Numbered from the stretch's first letter, positions 9,440 through 18,533 are shown. The stretch: DNA of 64,000 nt from an uncultured Paracoccaceae bacterium (GCA_947498415.1 CANMKB010000005.1:1-64000), one strand, 5' to 3'. The notes: generated by a model not told the origin, from the sequence alone. Numbers and translations are program-made.

Positions 9440-9467
9440 GGGCGCGGGTTTTCCGCGCCCTTTTTTT
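9440..9467 (+). terminator. Rho-independent terminator of the CAP lipoprotein gene
   Basis: GGGCGCGG and CCGCGCCC form an 8-bp GC stem with a 5-nt loop followed by seven T residues. It ends 7 bp before the next FnrL-like box, so transcription units are cleanly separated here. Confidence 0.93.
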
Positions 9468-9473
9468 CGTTTC

Positions 9474-9487
9474 TTGATCTACGTCAA
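9474..9487 (+). promoter_or_regulatory. FnrL-like box with no protein gene behind it
   Basis: TTGAT-CTAC-GTCAA matches the FNR consensus at nine of ten positions. It stands directly after a terminator and about 280 bp before ccoG, which has its own box. At the class II FNR distance (centre about 41 bp upstream) the transcript would start near 9522, at the foot of a hairpin series. Confidence 0.6.
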
Positions 9488-9520
9488 AGTCGAATTGGGC
9501 CAAAGCCCGTATTCAGTCAT

Positions 9521-9632
9521 CGAAAGCGGTAGGGATACCCCCGCCACTTATCGATTGCCTGAAACTTTGGGCAAGATTGCCGGTCCCCCGTCCTGTTCGC
9601 GCGTTTCCTGGGGGGCCGGTGTTTCTTTGTTG
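9521..9632 (+). ncRNA. Candidate FnrL-controlled small RNA
   Basis: The stretch has three consecutive hairpins. The first is GCGG...GGG-ATA-CCC...CCGC (9526-9544). The second is TTGCCT/GGGCAA around an 8-nt loop (9555-9574). The third is a 10-bp CCGGTCCCCC/GGGGGGCCGG stem (9580-9619) followed by the U-rich GTTTCTTTGTT. A small GGGC/GCCC stem precedes it. No convincing ORF covers it. The layout of FNR box, start region, structured body and terminator-like end is that of a trans-acting sRNA. A structured leader for ccoG is the alternative. Confidence 0.42.
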
Positions 9633-9694
9633 GAGGAAGCGTTGGTTCATTCCCGCAGGAGCGCAGGTAAAAAGGTTCATTTGAGATACAGAAT

Positions 9695-9708
9695 TTGATG
9701 CAGGTCAA
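9695..9708 (+). promoter_or_regulatory. FnrL-like box upstream of ccoG
   Basis: TTGAT-GCAG-GTCAA matches the FNR consensus at nine of ten positions, and its spacer is identical to the ccoN box. With its centre at about 9702 a class II start would fall near 9743, just before the ccoG ATG at 9757; GATAGT at 9731 is a possible -10 element. Confidence 0.75.
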
Positions 9709-9756
9709 AGATTGCATTCCTCAGACCTGAGATAGTGCAGCGACGCCCAAACCAAG

Positions 9757-11208
9757 ATGAGCGATTCTGTGAACCAGCCTGAAACACCTTCTAGCCTATT
9801 TGTGGCCCAAGAGCCGATCTTTCCCAGACGCGTTTCTGGCCGTTTTCGTAACCTAAAGTGGGTGATTATGGCGGTCACATTGGCGATATATTACGTCACG
9901 CCTTGGCTGCGCTGGGATCGAGGGCCGAGCCTTCCGGATCAGGCTGTGTTGGTTGATCTGGCAAACCGACGGTTCTTTTTCTTTTGGATCGAAATTTGGC
10001 CGCACGAGTTTTACTTTGTTGCGGGGCTTTTGATCATGGCGGGGTTGGGCCTGTTTCTGTTTACCTCGGCTTTGGGGCGTGTGTGGTGTGGCTATACCTG
10101 TCCACAAACTGTTTGGACGGATTTGTTCATCGCTGTAGAGCGTTGGGTTGAAGGTGATCGAAACGCAAGACTGCGGCTACATCGGCAGAAAAAGTGGGAT
10201 TTTCGCAAAGTTAGGCTGCGGGTCACAAAGACAATCTTGTGGTTGTTGATAGGTCTCGCGACCGGTGGCGCTTGGGTATTTTACTTTGCTGATGCGCCTA
10301 CCTTGATGAATGATCTCGTTTCGCTGACGGCGCATCCTGTCGCCTATAGTACGATGGCCATTCTGACTTTCACGACGTTTCTTTTTGGGGGCTATGCCCG
10401 CGAACAAATCTGTATCTACGCTTGTCCTTGGCCACGCATTCAAGCCGCAATGATGGACGAAGATACGTTGACGGTGGGGTATCGCGATTGGCGCGGAGAG
10501 CCGCGCGGCAAACACAGAAAACGACAATCCGAGGCCGAAGCGCCGAAAGGGGACTGTATTGATTGTATGGCCTGCGTAAATGTTTGCCCCATGGGGATCG
10601 ACATTCGCGATGGGCAACAGATGGAATGTATCACCTGTGCATTGTGCATCGATGCCTGTGACGACGTCATGGATAAGATCGGCAAGCCACGCGGATTGAT
10701 TGATTATATGGCGCTTTCTGATGAATCCAATGAACGGGCCGGGCAGGCGCCCAAACAAATTTGGAAGCATATTCTGCGCCCGCGCACGATCATTTATACT
10801 GTGCTTTGGTCATTGGTCGGGGTGATGCTTGTGGTCGCACTGTTCTTACGCTCTGACATTGACGTGACTGTCGCGCCTGTGCGCAATCCAACCTTTGTGA
10901 CGCTGTCTGACGGCACCATTCGCAACACCTATGAGGTGCGCCTGCGCAATAAGCAGGGCGAAGAGCGGGCCATAGAAATCTCGGCCAAAGGGGATCCTGA
11001 CATACACCTTAGTATCCAAGGGATCGAGGGGCGAACTGTAAGTGTACCCGCGGATGAAACCCTGTTGCGTCGCGTTTATGTGGATGCGCCTCAAGACAGC
11101 CTCCCAGCAAGAAACGCCCATAGCAATGTGCGGATTTGGGTCGAAGACCCCGAAAGCGGCGCACGTATTCACAAAGACACCGTTTTCACAGGAAAGGGTA
11201 ACTCATGA
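9757..11208 (+). CDS. ccoG: Cytochrome c oxidase accessory protein CcoG/FixG
   Basis: This 483-aa polytopic membrane ferredoxin has about five hydrophobic segments, an FixG-type CGYTCPQTVW region, and a double 4Fe-4S cluster with CIDCMACVNVCP and CITCALCIDAC (residues about 267-307). A C-terminal periplasmic Ig-like FixG domain follows. The family is reported to reduce copper during cbb3 oxidase assembly. It heads ccoGHIS, and ccoH overlaps its stop by 4 bp. An FnrL-like box lies 49 bp upstream. Confidence 0.96.
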   Translation: MSDSVNQPETPSSLFVAQEPIFPRRVSGRFRNLKWVIMAVTLAIYYVTPWLRWDRGPSLPDQAVLVDLANRRFFFFWIEIWPHEFYFVAGLLIMAGLGLFLFTSALGRVWCGYTCPQTVWTDLFIAVERWVEGDRNARLRLHRQKKWDFRKVRLRVTKTILWLLIGLATGGAWVFYFADAPTLMNDLVSLTAHPVAYSTMAILTFTTFLFGGYAREQICIYACPWPRIQAAMMDEDTLTVGYRDWRGEPRGKHRKRQSEAEAPKGDCIDCMACVNVCPMGIDIRDGQQMECITCALCIDACDDVMDKIGKPRGLIDYMALSDESNERAGQAPKQIWKHILRPRTIIYTVLWSLVGVMLVVALFLRSDIDVTVAPVRNPTFVTLSDGTIRNTYEVRLRNKQGEERAIEISAKGDPDIHLSIQGIEGRTVSVPADETLLRRVYVDAPQDSLPARNAHSNVRIWVEDPESGARIHKDTVFTGKGNS

Positions 11209-11666
11209 CTGAACCAAAAAAATTCACTGGCCGTCATGCTGCAATGATTTTTGTTGGGGCATTTACCGTGATCATCGGTGTGAACTTGGCCTTGGCGTTT
11301 AACGCCGTGAAGACCTTTCCGGGGCTTGAAGTCAAAAACTCTTATGTGGCGAGCCAGCAATTTAACAAACGCAAATCTGTGCAAACCGCGCTGGGCTGGC
11401 AAGTGACGGCAAAGGCGCAGGGTGATGTGGTTTATTTAAAGATCGTGGATCAGTCTGGAACCCCGGTGGAAGTCAAACGGCTAGACGCCGTGTTGGGCCG
11501 GGCGACACATGTGCAAGATGATGTCGCGCCAGATTTTGAGTTTGATGGCTCTGCCTATGTCGCGCCGCTCGTTTTGGGGGCAGGGAATTGGAATATCCGC
11601 ATGTCGGCACTGGCTCACGATGGGTCTGAATTCTCGCAGCGCGTTGTTTTGCACGTGGTGGATTGA
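11205..11666 (+). CDS. ccoH: cbb3 oxidase assembly protein CcoH/FixH
   Basis: The 153-aa protein has a single N-terminal transmembrane segment (residues about 12-33) and a FixH-type periplasmic domain with GLEVKNSYVASQQFN. It is needed for stable assembly of cbb3 oxidase subunits in relatives. The ATG overlaps the ccoG stop (ATGA), and ccoI begins 3 bp after its own stop, so the genes are translationally linked. Confidence 0.93.
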   Translation: MTEPKKFTGRHAAMIFVGAFTVIIGVNLALAFNAVKTFPGLEVKNSYVASQQFNKRKSVQTALGWQVTAKAQGDVVYLKIVDQSGTPVEVKRLDAVLGRATHVQDDVAPDFEFDGSAYVAPLVLGAGNWNIRMSALAHDGSEFSQRVVLHVVD

Positions 11667-11669
11667 TTG

Positions 11670-13865
11670 ATGGGTGTTGCGGCGAAGCTACCGATGTCAG
11701 CGTGTCCGGCTTGTGATGTCGCACCTTTGGCCATTGAGCGGGCGCGAGACGCAGAGGTGAGCCCCAACGCACGGTTGGCGCTCAGCCTTCCTTCGGTTCA
11801 TTGTGCCGCCTGTATTTCGGCCGTCGAACGGGCCTTGGATCAAACACCGGGCGTGCTGTCAGCTCGGGTCAATCTAACGCTAAAGCGTGTCTCAATCGAG
11901 GCGGACCCTGACGTGAGCGTGACGGCTCTTATCCAGACACTTAATGACATTGGGTATGAAGCCTACGAATTAGATCTTGGCACGTTAAGTGCAACAGATG
12001 CTGACAAGGCCGGACGCGATCTGTTGATGCGCTTGGCGGTTGTTGGGTTTGCCAATATGAACGTGATGTTGCTGTCTATTTCTGTGTGGGCAGGGGCCGA
12101 AGATTCGACCCGCGATTTGTTCCATTGGATTTCGGCCTGCATTACGTTTCCTGCCATCGCATTTTGTGGCAAGCCATTTTATGTGAATGCATGGCGGGCG
12201 CTTAGCCATAGGCGCCTTAACATGGATGTGCCTATTGTCTTGGCGATCCTCCTCGCGCTTTTGACATCCTTGTGGGAAGTCATTTTGTCAGGGCAACACG
12301 CCTATTTTGATGCTGCGCTGACCCTTGTGTTCTTCTTGCTGGCCGGGCGCTATCTGGATCATCGCACCCGGGTCGTTGCCCGATCAGCGGCCGAGGAACT
12401 GGCGGCGCTTGAGGTACCTCGCGCGATCCGGTTGGTCGATGGTCAGGGCGAGACGGTTCCCGTTTCAGAGCTGTGTGTGGATGACTTGTTGTCGATCAAG
12501 CCGGGGGGGCGCATGCCTGTCGACGGTGTGATTGTTGAGGGCCAGTCGGAACTGGATAGATCATTATTAACCGGGGAAACGGTGCCTGTTTTCGCGCAAA
12601 TCGGCACTGCGGTTAGCGCAGGTGAAGTTAATCTGACTGGCCCGCTGGTGATTAGGGCCACGGCTGTCGGAGGTGACACTAGCTTGCATCGCATGGCTGA
12701 TCTGGTGGCTGTCGCTGAATCTGGCCGCTCACGTTACACATCGCTCGCGGATAAAGCAGCGAAGCTTTATGCGCCGGGCGTGCATATTCTGTCGGCGCTT
12801 GCATTTCTGGGATGGTTTTTGTTCACCTTTGATGTGCGCACGGCGCTGAATATTGCCGCGGCTGTGTTGATCATCACTTGCCCTTGTGCGCTTGGACTGG
12901 CGGTGCCAGCGGTGACAACCGCCGCTGCGGGGCGACTATTTCGGATGGGCATGTTGGTCAAACATGCCACCGCGTTGGAACGATTGGCCGAGGTCGATAC
13001 CGTTGTTTTTGACAAGACAGGTACGTTGACCGTGGGCGCACCCGAGATTGTCAATTTCGAAGCGCTGTCTTCTTCACAACAAGAAATTGCGATGACGTTG
13101 GCATCGGGCTCTGCCCATCCTTTGGCAGAGGCCGTTGCAAAGGCAGGCAAAGCCCAAAACATTTCCTTCGCGGAAATTCAGGAACTCGTTGAATTGCCGG
13201 GCTACGGAATTACCGGAAAATGGCAAGGCAAAACCGTTCGACTGGGGCGTGCGCAGTGGGTGGGAGCCGAACAGCTTGATCAAACCGCTGTGTATTTTGG
13301 TGTAGTGGGGCAGGCGCCCGTTGCCTTGCGATGCGTAGATACGCTGCGCGAGGGCGCCGCTGTGGCAGTGGCCGCGCTGCAGAAAAGCGGCAAACATGTG
13401 CTGTTGTTATCTGGCGATTCCAAAGGCGCTGTTCAAACCGTCGCGGCGCAGTTGAAGATCGCCGATTGGGTTGCCGAGGTACTGCCGGATGAAAAGGCCA
13501 AGTTCGTTCAGTCTTTGACAGATGATGGTCGTCACGTTTTGATGGTTGGTGATGGTTTGAACGATACAGCAGCGCTTGCGGCAGCACATGTTTCGCTATC
13601 GCCTGCTTCGGCATTAGACGCGGCGCGGGTTGCCTCGGATATCGTGTTGCTGGGAGGGGCTCTTTCACCAATTGCGACAGCCTTGTCGATTGCACAGACC
13701 GCCACGCGGCGCATTCACCAAAACTTTCAGATCGCGACCTTTTACAACATCATTGCCGTTCCGCTTGCTGTGGCAGGGTTGGCGACGCCATTGATCGCGG
13801 CATTGGCCATGTCGACAAGTTCGATCACTGTCTCACTCAACGCTTTGAGGTTAAGGGCATCATGA
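11670..13865 (+). CDS. ccoI: Copper-exporting P1B-type ATPase CcoI/FixI
   Basis: The start was set to ATG 11670 rather than the TTG one codon earlier, giving 731 aa. An N-terminal CPAC motif precedes a heavy-metal-associated domain with HCAACIS (near residue 47). Then come membrane helices with the metal-channel motif CPCALGLAVP, the phosphorylation loop DKTGTLTV, HPLAEA and GDGLNDTAAL. It delivers copper across the inner membrane for the CuB site of CcoN. The stop overlaps ccoS by 4 bp. Confidence 0.96.
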   Translation: MGVAAKLPMSACPACDVAPLAIERARDAEVSPNARLALSLPSVHCAACISAVERALDQTPGVLSARVNLTLKRVSIEADPDVSVTALIQTLNDIGYEAYELDLGTLSATDADKAGRDLLMRLAVVGFANMNVMLLSISVWAGAEDSTRDLFHWISACITFPAIAFCGKPFYVNAWRALSHRRLNMDVPIVLAILLALLTSLWEVILSGQHAYFDAALTLVFFLLAGRYLDHRTRVVARSAAEELAALEVPRAIRLVDGQGETVPVSELCVDDLLSIKPGGRMPVDGVIVEGQSELDRSLLTGETVPVFAQIGTAVSAGEVNLTGPLVIRATAVGGDTSLHRMADLVAVAESGRSRYTSLADKAAKLYAPGVHILSALAFLGWFLFTFDVRTALNIAAAVLIITCPCALGLAVPAVTTAAAGRLFRMGMLVKHATALERLAEVDTVVFDKTGTLTVGAPEIVNFEALSSSQQEIAMTLASGSAHPLAEAVAKAGKAQNISFAEIQELVELPGYGITGKWQGKTVRLGRAQWVGAEQLDQTAVYFGVVGQAPVALRCVDTLREGAAVAVAALQKSGKHVLLLSGDSKGAVQTVAAQLKIADWVAEVLPDEKAKFVQSLTDDGRHVLMVGDGLNDTAALAAAHVSLSPASALDAARVASDIVLLGGALSPIATALSIAQTATRRIHQNFQIATFYNIIAVPLAVAGLATPLIAALAMSTSSITVSLNALRLRAS

Positions 13866-14020
13866 CAATTTTAACGTATCTGATCCCAATATCATTGATC
13901 TTGGGCGCCATTGGTTTGCTTGGGTTCATCTACACGCTGCGCAGCCAGCAATACGATGATCCCGAAGGGGATGCGCAACGTATCTTGAACTCTGATTGGG
14001 ATGATCGCCCAAAACCCTAG
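13862..14020 (+). CDS. ccoS: cbb3 oxidase maturation protein CcoS/FixS
   Basis: This gene is too short for the ORF track. The ATG overlaps the ccoI stop (ATGA) and encodes 52 residues: one transmembrane helix (about residues 5-25), then TLRSQQYDDPEGDAQRIL, which is the conserved CcoS tail. Family members are required for cofactor insertion into cbb3 oxidase. Its last 4 bp overlap the stop codon of the convergent FAH-family gene. Confidence 0.93.
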   Translation: MTILTYLIPISLILGAIGLLGFIYTLRSQQYDDPEGDAQRILNSDWDDRPKP

Positions 14021-14709
14021 GGGAGATAGGCGAATTCCGCAGGTGCGAGGCCGTCAATCTCTACTACGCAGGTGTCACCGGGCTGCAGCGGACCAACACC
14101 TTCGGGCGTGCCAGTCATGATCAGGTCACCGGCCATCAGCGTGACGTAGCGCGAAAGATGCGAAATAATGTCTTCGACTGGCCAGGTCATATCACCAAGA
14201 TCGCCATCTTGTCTTAGCCCACCGTTGACCTTTGCTGTGATCCGTCCGGTTTCGAGCGACTTAACTTGCCCTATAGGGGTGATGGCGCCAATGACGGCAG
14301 ATTGATCAAATCCTTTGGCCATATCCCAAGGTCGGCCCGCCTTTTTGGCGACCGCTTGCAAATCACGTCTGGTGAGATCGTTACCCGCGGCCACACCCCA
14401 AATGGTATCAAATGCTTGATCCGGGGCAATGTTCTGCGCCGTAGCGCCGATTGCGACAACCAGCTCTGCTTCGTGATGCAGGTTTTGTGTCCGCGATGGA
14501 AAGATCAGGCGCGTGCCAGATTGGGCAATCGCACTCGCGGGTTTTGAAAAGAAAAACGGCGGTGCTTTGTCTGGGTCACTTCCCATTTCCCGGGCGTGGG
14601 CGCGGTAGTTTTGCCCGACACAATAGATGCGGCGCACTGGGAATGTGGCAGACTGCCCTATTACAGGTAGCTGTGTCTGAGGGGCGGGTGGGAATACAAA
14701 TTGAGACAT
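14017..14709 (-). CDS. Fumarylacetoacetate-hydrolase-family protein
   Basis: This 230-aa single-domain FAH protein shows the family features YCVGQNYRAHAREMG, the metal-binding HHEAELVVAIG (E-x-E) and DLIMTGTPEGVG near the C-terminus. Relatives cleave or decarboxylate 2,4-dioxo acids such as fumarylpyruvate, acylpyruvate or oxaloacetate using a divalent metal. The exact substrate cannot be told from this. The 3' end overlaps ccoS by 4 bp in convergent orientation. The next gene upstream on the same strand is the carboxypeptidase, but they need not share a transcript. Confidence 0.88.
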   Translation of the reverse strand: MSQFVFPPAPQTQLPVIGQSATFPVRRIYCVGQNYRAHAREMGSDPDKAPPFFFSKPASAIAQSGTRLIFPSRTQNLHHEAELVVAIGATAQNIAPDQAFDTIWGVAAGNDLTRRDLQAVAKKAGRPWDMAKGFDQSAVIGAITPIGQVKSLETGRITAKVNGGLRQDGDLGDMTWPVEDIISHLSRYVTLMAGDLIMTGTPEGVGPLQPGDTCVVEIDGLAPAEFAYLP

Positions 14710-14732
14710 GGAGGCTAATTAGACCAAGCTTG

Positions 14733-16178
14733 TTAGCTTGGTCCAATCATAAAACAAGACACCTGACGGGCTTGCAGGCGACGACATGCGAGGTCTGCGG
14801 TTTCACGGGTAAGACCCATAAAGTTCGCATCAAAGCCGCGCTTGGATTTGACCACTTTACGCAGGCTGCCATCCAATGTGTTCATTTCTGCAAGAGCCGT
14901 CTTCAACAGAATTTTCTCTGCGGCATATCGGTTGGGATAGCGTCCAACGTTAATACCCCAGTGACGGCCTCCCGAAGTGGACAGGCGGGTCACAACTTGC
15001 GGCTGCTGGTCTTCGATAATGCGTTTCTTGGGCGCTTCGGCTTTTGCCTTGGGGGCCGGAGCTGGCGCGGAGGTGGGATAAAGCGAGGCAGAGGTGCTTT
15101 GGGCCTCGCGCAGTGCAGATTCGATGTCAGCTTCGATCGACTTGCTGGCCAATGCGGCGATCGCGCCCGGTGCTTTTTCAAGCTTTGGCGCTTCTGCGAC
15201 CACTGTTGGTGCACTGCTTGGGCGCAGAACAGGGCGCAGGCTCTGTGTTACAGCAGTTGCGACGCGAATGGTCTTAGTGCCTGGTGTGTCGCCGCCACTG
15301 GTGCCAGCGTTGCCCACATAGGCAGGGCGACCTGGTTGACGAAGTGCAACTCGTGTTGGGGCGCGGCGGAAGCCAAGATCAAGCAGCTCGGCGACCTTCG
15401 CGTTACGCGATGCTGTAGAGCGGCCGCCAAATACGGTGGCGATGATGCGTTCGTTGCCACGCTCTGCTGAGGCCACAAGGTTAAAGCCCGCTGCGCGGGT
15501 ATAGCCTGTTTTAATGCCATCTGCGCCACGGTAGGCGCCGAGCAAACGACGGTTGGTGTTCGCCACTTCGCGAATGCCCGCATGGGTCGTGCGGCGCGAG
15601 AAGAGGTTATAATATTCAGGGTAGTCATACAAAACGTGACGCCCAAGGGTCGTCATATCTCGTGCGGTCGACATATGCCCTTTTTCGGTCAGGCCATGTG
15701 CGTTGCGGAATGTGGTTTGCGTCATGCCCAGGGCTTTGGCTGTACGGGTCATCCGGCGGGCAAAGGCCGCTTCGGAACCGGAAATCGCCTCGCCGATGGC
15801 GGTGGCTGCATCGTTTGCAGATTTCACAGCCGCCGCGCGCACAAGGTAGCGCAGGGCAATGCGTTGGCCTGCCTTTAGGCCAAGCTTAGAAGGCGGCTCG
15901 GACGCCGCCTTTTTCGAGATGCGCACTTTGGTGTCCATCGAGAGTTCACCATTTTCAACCGCCTCGAAGGCGATATAAAGCGTCATCATTTTTGTTAGGG
16001 ATGCCGGATGCAAACGCGTATCGGCATTGCGCGAGTGAAGCACTTTGCCTGATCGAGCATCAACCACCATCGCTGCATAGGGCGCAGCAACTGATGTCAT
16101 GGCGCTTGCGACCATGAATACAACCATTGAGAGGATATACAGACCCAATAGGGCCGGCTTTCGCTGCCGAACCTTCAC
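14733..16178 (-). CDS. D-alanyl-D-alanine carboxypeptidase (DacF-like) with C-terminal SPOR domain
   Basis: This 481-aa exported penicillin-binding protein has an N-terminal signal or anchor (residues about 9-32). Its peptidase S11 domain has SLTKMM (SxxK), SANDAA (SxN) and KTGYTRAAG (KTG). A variable Pro/Ala-rich linker (about 290-390) leads to a SPOR domain (about 395-475, beginning HWGINVGRYPNRYAAE) that binds denuded peptidoglycan. It trims the terminal D-Ala from stem peptides in the periplasm and may be recruited to the division site. There is no signal-like rival start. The S11 plus SPOR fusion is common in Rhodobacterales. Confidence 0.94.
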   Translation of the reverse strand: MKVRQRKPALLGLYILSMVVFMVASAMTSVAAPYAAMVVDARSGKVLHSRNADTRLHPASLTKMMTLYIAFEAVENGELSMDTKVRISKKAASEPPSKLGLKAGQRIALRYLVRAAAVKSANDAATAIGEAISGSEAAFARRMTRTAKALGMTQTTFRNAHGLTEKGHMSTARDMTTLGRHVLYDYPEYYNLFSRRTTHAGIREVANTNRRLLGAYRGADGIKTGYTRAAGFNLVASAERGNERIIATVFGGRSTASRNAKVAELLDLGFRRAPTRVALRQPGRPAYVGNAGTSGGDTPGTKTIRVATAVTQSLRPVLRPSSAPTVVAEAPKLEKAPGAIAALASKSIEADIESALREAQSTSASLYPTSAPAPAPKAKAEAPKKRIIEDQQPQVVTRLSTSGGRHWGINVGRYPNRYAAEKILLKTALAEMNTLDGSLRKVVKSKRGFDANFMGLTRETADLACRRLQARQVSCFMIGPS

Positions 16179-16381
16179 TTTACTTGCCTCACTTGCCTCA
16201 TGTCGTCGATTTTTCGACTGACTTTATTAAAATCAAGCTAGCATAGAGCGCTTTTTGAAGAAACCCTTTGATTCAACTCGTTTGATTAACAACAGGTTTA
16301 AGAATTCCCAGATTTGGGGTGTTCTTTATCGGCTGCAACTAGACTGTCGAATGTGGCGAAAATGGGGCGACGGTTTTATGT

Positions 16382-17089
16382 TCAGTTTTCGGTCAATGAT
16401 TGAATGAGCTGCGGAAACTGATGAAGTGATTCTAGTGCATGATAGCGGGGAGCATGGGTTGGTGGCTCTGCCGCTTCGAGTGCCCAGACCTGCCCGTGGG
16501 GCACATAAACGCCCCATCCGCCCGCGTGAACCATAGGCAAAACATCAGATTTCATTGAATTTCCGACCATCAGGCCACGCGACACACACTCTCCGTGTTG
16601 AGAGAAAATGCGATGGTACACTGCGGTGGTTTTGTCTGACACGATTTCGACGCCGTCAAATAAATCCCCCAAACCGGATTGTGCCAGTTTGCGTTCTTGA
16701 TCCAGCAAATCCCCTTTGGTCACCAAAAGCACGGTATGAGATTGGGCTGCATATGCCACTGCTTCGGCGGCATGAGGTAAAAGTTCGATGGGATGGGCCA
16801 GCATTTCACGGCCAGCATCCATCAATTCAGAAATGACCGAGGCTGGTACCGTTTCACCTGTCACCTCAATGGCGGTCTCGATCATCGATAAGACAAAGCC
16901 TTTCACACCAAACCCATAGTGCCCAAGATTACGCCGTTCTGCCTCTAATAGCCGATCCTCAAGGTGTTCTTTCTCGGCAAAATCCGACAACAATTCTGCG
17001 AATCGATTTTGGGTCAGTTGGAAAAAACGTTCATTGGCCCAGAGGGTATCGTCTGCGTCGAAACCGATTGTTGTTATTTTTGAAGTCAT
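16382..17089 (-). CDS. HAD-superfamily hydrolase
   Basis: This 235-aa phosphatase-like protein has motif I FDADDTLW (nucleophile and acid Asp), motif II VTKGD, a conserved Lys in VSDKTT, and motif IV VGNSMKSDVLP. The inserted cap region (residues about 20-95) is helical. The substrate is unknown; the closest general description is a phosphoglycolate-phosphatase- or YjjG-like HAD. It is divergent from clpS with a 90-bp gap. The 203 bp behind it, up to the carboxypeptidase start, hold no gene I can support. Confidence 0.85.
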   Translation of the reverse strand: MTSKITTIGFDADDTLWANERFFQLTQNRFAELLSDFAEKEHLEDRLLEAERRNLGHYGFGVKGFVLSMIETAIEVTGETVPASVISELMDAGREMLAHPIELLPHAAEAVAYAAQSHTVLLVTKGDLLDQERKLAQSGLGDLFDGVEIVSDKTTAVYHRIFSQHGECVSRGLMVGNSMKSDVLPMVHAGGWGVYVPHGQVWALEAAEPPTHAPRYHALESLHQFPQLIQSLTEN

Positions 17090-17179
17090 GATAGCATCTC
17101 AAGTAGGTTGAACCTCTTTCCTAACGGCAATGACACGTTATATACAGCGTTCAACTTGTGAAACCGGAACGCAATTAGA

Positions 17180-17518
17180 ATGGCTTTTGAACCGCTGATG
17201 ATGTCTGACGACTTTGATGACGATGGCGATGCCGGCGTCGCCGTTAAGACGCGTGCGCGAACAAAACGCCCGCCGTTGTACAAGGTTTTGCTGCTGAATG
17301 ATGACTATACGCCAATGGAATTTGTCGTACACATTCTGGAACGGTTCTTTGGCATGACGCACGCACAAGCGTTTGAGATCATGCTGGTTGTTCATAAAAA
17401 AGGTGTCGCAGTTGTTGGCGTGTTCAGCCATGAGATTGCTGAAACCAAGGTGACACAGGTGATGGATTTCGCGCGGCGTCACCAACACCCGTTGCAATGC
17501 ACAATGGAAAAGGAGTGA
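17180..17518 (+). CDS. clpS: ATP-dependent Clp protease adaptor ClpS
   Basis: The 112-aa protein has an acidic, flexible N-terminus (residues 1-30) and a ClpS core. That core has [18 protein letters not shown], which includes the Asn-Asp N-degron pocket, and a downstream [20 protein letters not shown]. It delivers N-end-rule substrates to ClpAP and modulates ClpA. The methyltransferase gene follows 31 bp downstream on the same strand. Confidence 0.96.
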   Translation: MAFEPLMMSDDFDDDGDAGVAVKTRARTKRPPLYKVLLLNDDYTPMEFVVHILERFFGMTHAQAFEIMLVVHKKGVAVVGVFSHEIAETKVTQVMDFARRHQHPLQCTMEKE

Positions 17519-17549
17519 TCCGCAGCCACGCAGGCGGATCAAGTTAACC

Positions 17550-18533
17550 ATGTCCCATCCCAGATTATCGCTGGCCATTCAGAATGGTCAGCTTGTTTTG
17601 CCGCCTGAGGGTCGCATTGCGCTTTACGCTCCACCGATTGATGCAGATCTGTCTGCTCTGCCACGTGATCGCTGCGTTATCATTCACACGTTAAAGCCAG
17701 CGTATGATGCTTTTGAGTGTGCTGGATATGACTGCATCACACAGGCCGATGGCGCGTTTGCAGCGTCGATCGTTTATCTGACCCGTGCAAAAGCATTGGC
17801 CCGAGGTTTGATCTCACAAGCCGCGGTTTCTGGTGGGCTGGTGATTGTGGATGGCCAAAAAACAGACGGCGCGGAATCTGCTTTGAATGACTGTAAAAAA
17901 CGCAGTTCTATCTTGGGGAGCGTATCAAAGGCCCACGGTAAGCTATTCTGGTTTGAGGGCGGTGAATTTTCTGATTGGGCCCTGTCTGGCCCGGCGCCTG
18001 TCGAAGGTGGTTTTGTCACGGCACCCGGCGTGTTTTCCGCAGATGGGATTGACCCGGCCTCAAAGGCGCTCGCAGCAGCCTTGCCGCCCAAACTTGGCAA
18101 ACAGGTCGCTGATCTGGGCGCGGGATGGGGATATCTGTCACGCAGCATCCTAGAGCGCGCGGATGTTGAGAACCTGTATCTGGTCGAAGCTGACGAAACG
18201 GCTTTGGAATGCGCAAAGATGAATGTGCAAGATCCGCGTGCAGATTTTCATTGGGCCGATGCAACCACATGGGTGCCTCGCGCCAAGATGAATACTGTTG
18301 TTATGAACCCGCCTTTTCACACTGGGCGTGCAGCAGAGCCTGCGTTGGGGCAGGCGTTTATTGCGGCCGCGGCGGGCATGTTGGCCCCAACGGGACATCT
18401 TTGGTTGGTTGCGAACCGTCACCTTCCGTATGAGACAACGCTTGAGGGGCTATTTGCAAAAGTCGAAGAAGTGTCTGGCGACAATCGGTTTAAAATCCTT
18501 CGAGCTGAGCGGCCATCTCGCCCTCGACGCTAA
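17550..18533 (+). CDS. RsmC/RlmG-like class I SAM-dependent methyltransferase
   Basis: The 327-aa protein has an N-terminal degenerate methyltransferase-like domain (residues about 1-150) and a C-terminal catalytic domain with SAM motif I VADLGAGWGYLS and the N-methyltransferase motif NPPFH. This two-domain design is that of RsmC and RlmG, which methylate guanine N2 of 16S G1207 or 23S G1835. Which rRNA site is modified cannot be decided here. It follows clpS closely. Confidence 0.85.
   Translation: MSHPRLSLAIQNGQLVLPPEGRIALYAPPIDADLSALPRDRCVIIHTLKPAYDAFECAGYDCITQADGAFAASIVYLTRAKALARGLISQAAVSGGLVIVDGQKTDGAESALNDCKKRSSILGSVSKAHGKLFWFEGGEFSDWALSGPAPVEGGFVTAPGVFSADGIDPASKALAAALPPKLGKQVADLGAGWGYLSRSILERADVENLYLVEADETALECAKMNVQDPRADFHWADATTWVPRAKMNTVVMNPPFHTGRAAEPALGQAFIAAAAGMLAPTGHLWLVANRHLPYETTLEGLFAKVEEVSGDNRFKILRAERPSRPRR

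Noticed and set aside
9521-9620. Cobalamin or other known riboswitch in front of ccoG
   Set aside because: The GCCACT and GGGATA strings are superficially similar, but I cannot place the conserved riboswitch core or B12-box, and the last hairpin ends with a terminator-like tail.
9063-9698. 211-aa ORF across the CAP lipoprotein gene and the region before ccoG
   Set aside because: It is out of frame with the well-supported CAP domain, runs through a strong terminator and the FnrL-like box, and has no family-like sequence.
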